A stretch of DNA of 64,000 nucleotides from Pseudonocardia alaniniphila (GTDB lineage: Bacteria > Actinomycetota > Actinomycetes > Mycobacteriales > Pseudonocardiaceae), in assembly GCF_022524485.1 (NCBI RefSeq), contig NZ_JAKXMK010000016.1, positions 124,001 to 188,000 on the forward strand, in the 5' to 3' direction. The position numbers and the translations under genes were made by a program. Position 1 is the stretch's first letter. Each line of letters begins with the position of its first letter. Below are positions 45,407-56,747 of this stretch, in pieces. The notes under the pieces are model-generated. The model did not search any database and was not told where the DNA came from. It saw only the letters and a list, made by a program, of their open reading frames with translations.

Positions 45407-47224
45407 TCACCCTCGGCTGCCGGCTTCGAGACCAGGCGTCGAGATCCCGTAGCCGCGGATCTTGCGGTAGATCGTGGCGCGTGACATCCCCAGGTGACGG
45501 GCCGCCTCTGCCTTGTTGCCGTCGTTGTCGAGCAGGGCGTTGACGATGGCGTCGCACTCGATGGCCTCGAGCGGCGTGAGCACCCGGCGGGTGATCGCCC
45601 GGCACTCCGGGGGCAGGTCCGCCGCCGCCAGCACGCCGGACCGGCGACGGGCGACGGCCTTGCGCAGCGCCTGGTAGAGCTGCTCGACGTTGCCGGGCCA
45701 GCGGTGCCGCATGAGCACACGCATGGCCTCCGACGAACAGGTGAGGTCGCTTCCTCGCGTGAGCCGCGCGAGCAGGTGGGGGACCAACTCGGCGACGTCC
45801 TCGACGTGGTGGCGCAGCGGCGGCACCACCACGGTGCGGGGGAAGGACTCCAGGAGGGCGCTCGAGTCGAGGCCGCCGGGGCCCACGGTGACCACGACCC
45901 AGGGGCGCTCGGGGTCGGTGGACTCGCGGTGCGGTTCGAGGGCGTCGACGAGGGCCTGCAGCCCGTCGGGAGGAAGCCGGTCGACGTGGGAGAGCACGAG
46001 CGTGCCGCTGCCGTTCTCCAGTTCGTCGATGATCTCCGCGATCCACCGCGGCCCGTAGTCGTCGGCGTCGAGCAGGCGCAGGTGCGCTGCCGGGGTGCGC
46101 CGCTGGTGGGTGGCCCGGGCGATGGTGCTCTTCCCGACGCCCGGCTCGCCCTCCAGCACCAGCCACTCCCGGTTGCGGAAGTGGCGGTCCACGGCCTGGC
46201 AGCACTTCATCCAGAGCACCCCGGACCCGACGGCGAGCTGCGACGACGTCGGGGGCGTCGGGCCCTGGCGGGGACGGGCGATCTCGGGTGCGGCGAGCTG
46301 AACGGTCAGGACGCCGCCGGCCGTGTCACGGTCCGACCAGCTCGGACGGCAGTGCACGCGCGCGACGGCCCCGCTAGGTAGGTCGACGAGCAGCAGCCTG
46401 CGGCCGGAACGTAGCGCTTCGGTGGCCCCGGCGAGCAGTGTGACCTGGTCGGTGGGGTCGATGAGCGCGCGGGCGCTGTCGTTCAACATCACCAGGTCGG
46501 GGCTGACGGCCAGCACCGCTCCGCGGCCACGCCGGCATGCCGTCAGGTAGTCGTGCAGCAGAGCGAGCTCGCGCGGGCCGGACTGGTCCAGCAGGGCGTT
46601 CTCGATCTGGCGTGCGATCCGGGCCACCGCGGTGGACATGAAACGTCCGGCGTCGGGGCGCCAGCAGGTGAGGTCGACGACGCCGAGCAGCTTGCCGTTG
46701 ACCGGGTGCCAGATCGGGGCGCCTGCGCAGGCGAGGTCGGCGAGGTGGTCGACGTAGTGCTCGTGGCCGAACACCTGCGCGGGACCGCGCCCTTCCAGTG
46801 CGGTGCCGATCCCGTTGGTGCCGATGAAGCGCTCGGCGTAGGAGAACCCGGGGGCGAGCCAGACCTTGTCCAGGTGCTGGTTCAGCCCCGAGTCGCCGGT
46901 GCGCCGCTCCAGTACGACGCCGTCGGCGTCGGTGAGGATGAGGCTCACCGGTTCCCCGGCCAGCTGGTCGGCGACGTCGGCCATGATGGGCGCCGCGGCC
47001 CGGACGAGCGGTGAGTCGGGCTCGGTGTCGAACTCGCACGACAGCTCGACACTGTCGGTGGCGACGTCCCACTCTCTGGAGCGAGTCCACGACGCGAGGA
47101 TGGTTTCGCGGACCGTGCCCTCCTCCACATGGTCATCGACCAGGAAGGACGTGCGAGCGCGTACGAGTACCTCGGCGGACCTGTCGGTCCGTCGAGGCGG
47201 GAGTGCGTGGTTCGATCGGACCAA
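45407..47224 (-). CDS. AcoR/MimR-type transcriptional activator of the propane monooxygenase operon
   Basis: A 605-residue regulator with an N-terminal GAF-like sensor (about 60-200; YAERFIGTNGIGTALEGRGP, the AcoR-family motif), a central AAA+-like domain (about 320-520; Walker A LEGEPGVGKST, then WPGNVEQLYQAL) and a C-terminal Fis-type helix-turn-helix (NKAEAARHLGMSRATIYRKI, about 575). The GAFTGA loop that contacts sigma-54 is absent, as expected in actinobacteria. The TTG at 47224 follows AGGGAGAG. It is divergent from prmA, the same position as MimR, which activates mimABCD in mycobacteria in response to propane-type inducers or products. Confidence 0.9.
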   Translation of the reverse strand: MVRSNHALPPRRTDRSAEVLVRARTSFLVDDHVEEGTVRETILASWTRSREWDVATDSVELSCEFDTEPDSPLVRAAAPIMADVADQLAGEPVSLILTDADGVVLERRTGDSGLNQHLDKVWLAPGFSYAERFIGTNGIGTALEGRGPAQVFGHEHYVDHLADLACAGAPIWHPVNGKLLGVVDLTCWRPDAGRFMSTAVARIARQIENALLDQSGPRELALLHDYLTACRRGRGAVLAVSPDLVMLNDSARALIDPTDQVTLLAGATEALRSGRRLLLVDLPSGAVARVHCRPSWSDRDTAGGVLTVQLAAPEIARPRQGPTPPTSSQLAVGSGVLWMKCCQAVDRHFRNREWLVLEGEPGVGKSTIARATHQRRTPAAHLRLLDADDYGPRWIAEIIDELENGSGTLVLSHVDRLPPDGLQALVDALEPHRESTDPERPWVVVTVGPGGLDSSALLESFPRTVVVPPLRHHVEDVAELVPHLLARLTRGSDLTCSSEAMRVLMRHRWPGNVEQLYQALRKAVARRRSGVLAAADLPPECRAITRRVLTPLEAIECDAIVNALLDNDGNKAEAARHLGMSRATIYRKIRGYGISTPGLEAGSRG

Positions 47225-47599
47225 GCGCGTGCTCTCCCTTGGCGCAGCGGGCGACTCGCGACGATGCGGAACCTTGCGTCTCGCAGAAGGTACCGCAGCC
47301 GTGAGACGGCCTGGGGGGAGCAATCGGCAACCGTCTCATATTGAGACCTCTGGGTGACGGCCAGGGCGGTGTGATTCCGGGCACGAGGCGAAGGTTCGGA
47401 CTCGGGGTGCCCGCGCGGTCGGGCCCGGACCGGCGGCTCGGGTCCACCTCCGCTGCCGGCGCCACCCGCGCACGGACCGGCACCGCGGAACGGGGGCAGA
47501 CCACGGGGAGCGGCGTGTGCTCCCGCCGGTCCGGGTGACTCCGGGCAGGCGGACGGCGCGCATGCCGGTCCGCGGCCCACCACAACGTGAGGAGTCGAT
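47225..47599. promoter_or_regulatory. Divergent regulator/propane monooxygenase intergenic region
   Basis: A 375-base non-coding region between two divergent starts. The half-site cluster at 47302-47347 lies about 80-120 bases from the regulator start and about 250-300 bases from prmA. The remainder is GC-rich; I could not assign -35/-10 elements. The prmA leader could be long. Confidence 0.5.
47302..47347. promoter_or_regulatory. Three TGAGAC half-sites, probable activator-binding array
   Basis: TGAGACGG (47302-47309), CCGTCTCA (47331-47338) and TTGAGACC (47341-47348) form two inverted repeats. GTCTCA-TAT-TGAGAC (47333-47347) is a perfect 6-bp palindrome, and the first site pairs with the second at a wider spacing with 8-bp arms. 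The array is the best candidate for the divergently encoded activator. Confidence 0.55.
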
Positions 47600-49252
47600 G
47601 TGAGTCGGCAGAGTCTGGCGAAGGCTCATCAGAAGATCCAGGAGCTCGCCTGGGAGCCGCAGTACCACGAGCCGTACATGAAGTACGGCACCGACTACAC
47701 CTTCCGGAAGGCCGCCAAGAAGGACCCGCTCAAGCAGGTTCTTCGGTCCTACTTCCCCATGGAGGAGGAGAAGGACAACCGCGTGTACGGCGCGCAGGAC
47801 GGCGCCATCCGCGGCAACATGTTCCGCCAGGTCCAGGAACGGTGGCTGGAATGGCAGAAGCTGTTCCTGTCCATCATCCCGCTGCCCGAGATCTCTGCCG
47901 CCCGATCGATGCCGATGCTGTTCCACGTGGTTCCGAACCCGGAGCTGCACAACGGCCAGGCGATCCAGATGATCGACGAGGTTCGGCACAGCACGATCCA
48001 GCAGAACCTCAAGCGGCTGTACATGAACAACTACATCGACCCGGCGGGTTTCAACAACAGCCTGCGCAACTTCCAGAGCGACTACTGCGGCACCATCGGC
48101 CGGCAGTTCGCCGAGGGGTTCATCACCGGTGACGCCATCACCGCGGCCAGCATCTACCTGACGATCGTCGCCGAGACGGCCTTCACGAACACGCTGTTCG
48201 TGGCCATGCCGGCGGAAGCGGCGGCGAACGGCGACTATCTGCTACCCACGGTGTTCCACTCGGTGCAGTCCGACGAGTCGCGGCACATCTCCAACGGCTA
48301 CGCCACCCTGCTGATGGCGTTGTCGGACGAGGACAACCGCCAGCTTCTCGAGCGCGACCTGCGCTATGCGTGGTGGAACAACCACCGCGTGGTGGACGCC
48401 GCCATCGGCACGTTCATCGAGTATGGCACCAAGGACCGCCGTAAGGACCGCGAGTCCTACGCGGAGATGTGGCGTCGCTGGATCTACGACGACTACTACC
48501 GGTCCTACCTGGTGCCGCTCGAGAAGTACGGCCTGACGATCCCGCACGACCTCGTCGAAGAGGCGTGGAAGCAGATCTGGGACAAGGGCTACGTCCACGA
48601 GGTCGCGCAGTTCTTCGCCACCGGTTGGCTCGCCAACTACTGGCGTATCGACGCGATGACCGACGAGGACTTCGAGTGGTTCGAGTACAAGTACCCGGGC
48701 TGGTACAACAAGTACGGGAAGTGGTGGGAGAACTACTCCCGCCTGGCCACGCCCAACGGGCACAACGCGATCGTCGCCGAGGACGTGGACTACGTCTACC
48801 CGCACCGCTGCTGGACCTGCATGGTCCCGTGCCTGGTGCGTGAGGACATGGTCATGGCCGAGGTCAACGGTCAGTGGCGCACGTACTGCCACGAGGTCTG
48901 CCGGTGGACCGACGTCGAGGCCTTCCGGCCGGTCTACCAGGGCCGGGAGACGCCGAACATGGGCCGGCTGGTCGGCCACCGTGAGTGGGAGACCCTCTAC
49001 CACGGGTGGAACTGGGCCGACGTGGTCAAGGACATGGGCTTCGTCCGCGACGACGGCAAGACCATGACGGCGCAGCCGCATCTCGACCTCGACCCCAAGA
49101 AGATGTGGACGCTCGACCACATGCGGCGGATGCCTCCGCTGCTGAGCCCGAACGTCGTGCTCAACGAGATGAGCGACGACGAGCGGCAGGCGTTCCACGC
49201 CGACTACGTCCGCCAGGGGCCGGCCGGACGTCCGGCACCTACCGACGCCTGA
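47600..49252 (+). CDS. prmA: Propane 2-monooxygenase, hydroxylase large subunit
   Basis: A 550-residue alpha subunit of a soluble di-iron monooxygenase (group 5 type). It carries the di-iron centre in which O2 is activated to hydroxylate propane (mainly to 2-propanol) and often phenol, acetone or cyclic ethers. The two iron-binding helix pairs end in [10 protein letters not shown] (about 142) and [10 protein letters not shown] (about 228), each the DExRH motif. The C-terminal half includes the cysteine pair [13 protein letters not shown] at 47600 with GAGGAG upstream. It is followed by reductase, small subunit and coupling protein in the prm/mim order. THF monooxygenase (thm) is a close relative with the same order; the groEL and amidohydrolase downstream favour prm/mim. 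Confidence 0.95.
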   Translation: MSRQSLAKAHQKIQELAWEPQYHEPYMKYGTDYTFRKAAKKDPLKQVLRSYFPMEEEKDNRVYGAQDGAIRGNMFRQVQERWLEWQKLFLSIIPLPEISAARSMPMLFHVVPNPELHNGQAIQMIDEVRHSTIQQNLKRLYMNNYIDPAGFNNSLRNFQSDYCGTIGRQFAEGFITGDAITAASIYLTIVAETAFTNTLFVAMPAEAAANGDYLLPTVFHSVQSDESRHISNGYATLLMALSDEDNRQLLERDLRYAWWNNHRVVDAAIGTFIEYGTKDRRKDRESYAEMWRRWIYDDYYRSYLVPLEKYGLTIPHDLVEEAWKQIWDKGYVHEVAQFFATGWLANYWRIDAMTDEDFEWFEYKYPGWYNKYGKWWENYSRLATPNGHNAIVAEDVDYVYPHRCWTCMVPCLVREDMVMAEVNGQWRTYCHEVCRWTDVEAFRPVYQGRETPNMGRLVGHREWETLYHGWNWADVVKDMGFVRDDGKTMTAQPHLDLDPKKMWTLDHMRRMPPLLSPNVVLNEMSDDERQAFHADYVRQGPAGRPAPTDA

Positions 49253-49268
49253 GCGCGGGTCAGGCGAG

Positions 49269-49298
49269 GGGGGAGGGTCGCGCGAACGGCCCTCCCCC
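49269..49298 (+). terminator. Intra-operon hairpin between prmA and prmB
   Basis: A 9-bp stem of GGGGGAGGG (49269-49277) and CCCTCCCCC (49290-49298) with a 12-base loop, located 16 bases after the prmA stop and 60 bases before prmB. Such a position would let part of the transcripts stop, giving more hydroxylase than reductase, or protect the prmA message from decay. Confidence 0.65.
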
Positions 49299-49358
49299 TG
49301 CTTGGCCCTGCTCGTTCCCTGCTCGTTCCAGAGCACGAGCCGAAGGGCTTGAGATCAG

Positions 49359-50410
49359 TTGGGTGACAAGCACGTCGTCCGGTTCGAACCGGTCGGCATC
49401 GAGATCGAGGTCGACGAGGACCAAACCATCCTGCGCGCCGCGGCCGAGCAGGGTGTCCAGCTCATGCACGGCTGCAAGGAGGGCCAGTGCGCAGCGTGCA
49501 AGTCCTTCGTCCTCGAAGGTGAGGACATCGAGCTCGACAAGTACTCGACCTTCGCGCTCCCGGACTTCGAGAGGGAGGAGGGGCAGACGCTGCTCTGCCG
49601 GGCGCACGCCTACGAGGACCTCGTCATCGAGCTCCTCAACTACGACGAGGAGATCATCCGGGGTGGGCTCCCGCTGCGCACCGGCACGGTCGAGGTGGTG
49701 TCCAACGATGCGGTGACGCACGACATGCGACACCTCGTCGTGCGACTCGTCGAGCCCGAGGAGATCAAGTTCTTCCCCGGGCAGTACATGGACTTCAAGG
49801 TGCCGGGCACCGACGAGAGCCGGTCGTTCTCGATGGCGAACACGCCTAATCGGGACGGTCTCCTGGAGTTCGTCATCAAGATCTACCCGGGCGGGCTGTT
49901 CTCGGAGTACCTCGCCGAGAAGGTCGAGGTCGGGGACCGCCTGCAGGTGGAGGCGCCGTTCGGCACCTTCACCCTCCGCGAGAGCCGCACGTCCGACCTG
50001 CTGTTCGTCGGCGGTGGTGCGGGGATGGCCCCGATGCTCGGACTGCTGAGGTCGATGGCCGAACGAGGGGTCGAGCGCAAGGTCACCTTCTACTACGGCG
50101 CTCGTGGGCTGCGCGACCTCTGCTTCACCGAGGAGCTGGCAGAACTCGGGGGCCGGTTGACCGACTTCACCTACGTCCCTGCGCTGTCGGAGCCGGCGGC
50201 GGACGACGGGTGGAGTGGGGCGACGGGCCTGATCACCGAGGTCGTGAAGAGCCGTGAGTCCGGGTTGGGAGGAGTGGATGCCTATGTCTGCGGTCCGCCG
50301 CCGATGGTGGATGCGGCCATCGCAACGCTGACCGCGCTGGGAGTGAGTGAGAACCAGATCTTCTACGACAAGTTCACCACCACTGGTGAACCGGAAGGCG
50401 AGGACGGCCC

Positions 50411-50414
<4 letters not shown>
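49359..50414 (+). CDS. prmB: Propane monooxygenase reductase
   Basis: A 351-residue electron-transfer protein that passes electrons from NADH to the hydroxylase. The N-terminal ferredoxin domain (about 1-95) holds the 2Fe-2S cysteines in GCKEGQCAACKSF and LLCRAHA. It is followed by an FAD domain (RSFSMANTP, about 148) and an NAD domain (FVGGGAGMAPMLGLLRS, about 212; CGPPPMVDAA). Start is TTG at 49359, weakly spaced from AAGGG; no better in-frame start was seen. Four-base overlap with the next gene. Confidence 0.95.
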
Positions 50415-53759
<3,345 letters not shown>

Positions 53760-53766
53760 ACGCGCC

Positions 53767-54888
53767 ATGTTCACCGTCGGGGGCCAGCGGATCCTCGTCA
53801 TCGACGCCCAGGTGCACGTGTGGGACGCGAGCCCGCACAACCAGGCGATTCCCGACGGCGAGGCCTATGCCACGGACCTGCTGCGCAGGCACCGTGAGCT
53901 CGACGGTGCGGGCCTGCCGCCCCACGACGTGGAGCGCGTCTCCGAGCACAGCCTGACGCGTGACGTCTTCGAGGGCGGCTACGTCGACCGGGCGGTGCTG
54001 CAGCCCGTGGTGCTCGGCGACCTGTTCGTGCTGGGCTTCAGCCCGCTGGAGTGGCACGCGGAGGTCGCCGGGTGGATGCCCGGGCGGTTCGTGCTGAGCG
54101 GTGAGCTCGACCCCGGCGGCGGGCAGCCGGGGGCGCGCGGGCTCGGTCCGCGGGTGCGGCGGTTCGACCTGCGAGGGCTGACGCTGTGCGAACGGCGCAG
54201 GCCTGCGGGCTGGCAGCGGCTGGGCGACCCGTGGCTGCGCCGCACCCTCGCCCGGTGCGGCGCGGCCGGGGCGGACGTCGTGCACATCGGTGTCGGGCCC
54301 TCGACGTTGCCCGCGCCGTGGCGGCGCGAGGAGAAGAGTGCCCCCACATCACCGCCCGGGGTGGCGCGAGACCGCCCGCCTCGGGTGCCGGGATGGGCGG
54401 AGCCCGTGCGGGCGGGCTCCGCCCTCCCGGCGCGGACGCGAGCGGCCGAGCGGGTGGCACCCGCCGGGTTCGACGTGGCGCAGTTCCGGGAGCTGGCCCG
54501 GGCGTTGCCGGACATCCGGTTCGTGCTGGGCGCGGGGTGCCTGCCCGGTCCCCGGCTCTGCCGGCTGGCGGAGCTGCCCAACGTGTACGTCCTGCTCACC
54601 GAGATCCTGCCGTGGACCGACTCACTCGACTTCGCCCACGCGTTCGGGCAGCTCCTCGCGGCGTACGGGCCGGAGCGGCTGCTCTTCGGCAGCGGATACC
54701 CGCTGGTGCGGCCGGGCCGGTTGGTGCGCGAGCTCGCCGCGTACCGGTTCCCCGATGAGCTGCGCCATCGCTACCCGCGCTTCGACACGGCCGCCAAGCG
54801 CGCGGTGCTCGGCGGCAACGCGGCGCGCCTGTACCGGATCGGCAGGGCGGTTCCGGCGGCGTCCACCGCGGTGGCCGCGGGCGCCTGA
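53767..54888 (+). CDS. Amidohydrolase-fold protein of the propane operon, metal site apparently lost
   Basis: A 373-residue protein starting seven bases after groEL, in the position of the amidohydrolase found in prm/mim operons. The TIM-barrel order of amidohydrolase family 2 can be followed, but the metal ligands are poor: strand 1 reads DAQVHVW (one His of HxH), strand 5 VVHIGVG keeps a His, strand 6 reads VLGAGCLPG without His, and strand 8 reads LLFGSGYPL where D is expected in GSDYP. It also has a Pro/Arg-rich insert (about 185-225) containing a perfect 12-bp hairpin at DNA level. Hydrolysis is therefore unlikely; a folding or scaffold role, or decay, is more plausible. Confidence 0.75.
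   Translation: MFTVGGQRILVIDAQVHVWDASPHNQAIPDGEAYATDLLRRHRELDGAGLPPHDVERVSEHSLTRDVFEGGYVDRAVLQPVVLGDLFVLGFSPLEWHAEVAGWMPGRFVLSGELDPGGGQPGARGLGPRVRRFDLRGLTLCERRRPAGWQRLGDPWLRRTLARCGAAGADVVHIGVGPSTLPAPWRREEKSAPTSPPGVARDRPPRVPGWAEPVRAGSALPARTRAAERVAPAGFDVAQFRELARALPDIRFVLGAGCLPGPRLCRLAELPNVYVLLTEILPWTDSLDFAHAFGQLLAAYGPERLLFGSGYPLVRPGRLVRELAAYRFPDELRHRYPRFDTAAKRAVLGGNAARLYRIGRAVPAASTAVAAGA
54395..54424. repeat. Perfect 12-bp inverted repeat inside the amidohydrolase-fold gene
   Basis: GGGCGGAGCCCG (54395-54406) and CGGGCTCCGCCC (54413-54424) with a six-base loop. It falls within the coding segment that looks inserted relative to the family. It may be a palindromic repeat that landed in the gene. 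Confidence 0.7.
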
Positions 54889-54922
54889 GCCACGTGCGCC
54901 CCCGGAGATCTCGGACGGCCGG

Positions 54923-56650
54923 TCATGGCTCGTCGAGGGTGCCTTCCCGCAGGCGCGTGTAGATGCCGAGGATCTTTCGTGCGTTCTCGACGGCCTCCTC
55001 CATGGGCAGTGAGGTCGCGGTCGGCCGGGAGCCGGGCACCTTCCTGAGGCCCGGCCGGATCGCCCGGTTCTCGAAGCGAAACAGCTCTTGGGTACCGGGG
55101 TCGCGCTGGTCGGCAGCGGGCTGGGCACCGATGCTCTCCAATGCGCCTTCCGTCGCCTGCACGTCCTCGGGGCTGAATTCGGGCTTCGTGGACAGCCATT
55201 GGGCCATCCCGCCTTGCGAGAGGTAGTCGTGACCGTTGGTGATTCCATGGATCCAGGCCTTCACGGTCAGCGAGGCGAGCGCCGGCCGTGGAGCTGCCGG
55301 ATTCGACGGAATCAAGGATGAATCGGGTCGAATCCTCGTTCTTCGCATCTCGTCAAGATTGTTTACCGCGGAGACCAGGGTGTCGACAAGGGCGTCCGGG
55401 GCGGACCGGATCGCTTCTTGTTGTATCCGTGGCACTGCCGAGAACATCTGGACGAAGTTGTTGCGATGAAGCAGTCCCAGGCGGTTCTTGACCAGTTCGA
55501 ATCCCCACTTGCCCGGCACACCGGGCTTGCTGAGCTGACCGGTACAGGCGACGAGCGCCGCAAGAAGGCCCACGAGGTCCCGCGTGTCACCAACGAGCGC
55601 CTCCGTGTACGGGTCCGTTTCCGCCAGTTCTTCGATCATGCCGTCGGCGGCGCCCGGCGCGGCCCCGATGATCTTGAGGTTCCGCGTGGCCACCACGCTC
55701 GACGGATGGACTGTCTCCCGGTCGGGCGTGCGTGCCGTCTTCTCTTCTCTTGCCTCGTCGGGGTCGGGACCGATCCGCCTCATCATCGCGGGTACGTCGG
55801 CGAGCGGCACGCCCGATGTGGACTGCATCTTCACGACGAAACCCGGTGCTCCGCCGGAGAGCAGCAGATCGTTCCCGGGGATATCGTGTGAGCCGCTCAG
55901 ATTGTGCTCTGCGGGCCGCACGAAATCAGTGCCGAGGCTGTCCGCCGATACCGGATACGGTGGGCTACCTGGAACGTCGCCGGGGCCGGTCCGCCCGCGC
56001 ACTTTCTCGAGATCGTGCGTGATGCCGAGCATCCCGCTGGCGGCCGCGTCGAATCCGTCCAGGCCCTCCTCCGTCTCGTCGAACGGATCGGTCACGAACT
56101 CGAGATTGCTTCTCGTGGGTCCCCCGCTGTCGTCTGCTTCCAGCCCGAAGTTGACGCCGGCCTGCAGAAGCGCCTTGCGCTCGACGGGCATGACCCCGTC
56201 GGTGGTGCCGCTCGCCGAGCCCGCGGCAGATTCCGCTGGTGGCTGCAGACCACGGACATGTCGCCACGGGTGCCAGTCCGACGATTCGAACTCGAACCCG
56301 ACCCTGCGCTGTATCGTCGCCGCCAGCGTGTCGGGGGTCTTCTGCGCCTCGTGATTCCCGGGCGCCGACTGCCTGGTCGAGGCCATCGGGCGGGCCTCGG
56401 ATGGACCGTGGTCCGCCGATCGGCCGTCGCCGATGGCGCGGGTGACCGCCGCATTACCGGCCAGCCGCTGCAAGATCAGCATCCGTGACGGAACCGACAG
56501 CGGCCGATGCGCCGGTGCCGGCCCCGATTCATCTGCAGAACTCCGGTTCCGGGCGATAGGACCGACTTGTCCACGAGCCGCTGCGGACAGGCCCTGCGTC
56601 CGGCCGGTAGGCCCGTCATGGTCGTTGGCCGCCCGCGGCACGACCTCCAC
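54923..56650 (-). CDS. Orphan protein with AGNAAV-type N-terminus and ligase-like domain (injection-system cargo-like)
   Basis: A 575-residue protein of unknown function. Near residue 57 it has MLILQRLAGNAAVTRAI, the LQRxAGNAAV motif common at the N-termini of proteins encoded with extracellular contractile injection systems (eCIS) in actinobacteria. A domain from about 115 starts RRVGFEFESSDW and continues NLEFVTDPFDETEEG, then FVVKMQSTSGVPL and ELFRFENRAIRPG near the C-terminus: the G-x-E-x-E and (L/V)EF-VT-P pattern recalls amidoligase/glutamate-cysteine-ligase folds. There are no eCIS structural genes in this window. Codons such as CGA, ATT, GAA and TTG are more frequent than in neighbours, suggesting transfer. 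No signal peptide. GTG at 56650 after GGGGGGTGGAG. Confidence 0.6.
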   Translation of the reverse strand: MEVVPRAANDHDGPTGRTQGLSAAARGQVGPIARNRSSADESGPAPAHRPLSVPSRMLILQRLAGNAAVTRAIGDGRSADHGPSEARPMASTRQSAPGNHEAQKTPDTLAATIQRRVGFEFESSDWHPWRHVRGLQPPAESAAGSASGTTDGVMPVERKALLQAGVNFGLEADDSGGPTRSNLEFVTDPFDETEEGLDGFDAAASGMLGITHDLEKVRGRTGPGDVPGSPPYPVSADSLGTDFVRPAEHNLSGSHDIPGNDLLLSGGAPGFVVKMQSTSGVPLADVPAMMRRIGPDPDEAREEKTARTPDRETVHPSSVVATRNLKIIGAAPGAADGMIEELAETDPYTEALVGDTRDLVGLLAALVACTGQLSKPGVPGKWGFELVKNRLGLLHRNNFVQMFSAVPRIQQEAIRSAPDALVDTLVSAVNNLDEMRRTRIRPDSSLIPSNPAAPRPALASLTVKAWIHGITNGHDYLSQGGMAQWLSTKPEFSPEDVQATEGALESIGAQPAADQRDPGTQELFRFENRAIRPGLRKVPGSRPTATSLPMEEAVENARKILGIYTRLREGTLDEP

Positions 56651-56747
56651 CCCCCACCATGATCGTGGTCTCCAGACTGCGCGCCAATGTCGCTCGGTGC
56701 AACGCCTGGAGCGGAAGACCAGGTCTTGCGGTGCCTGTCGGTGCTCG

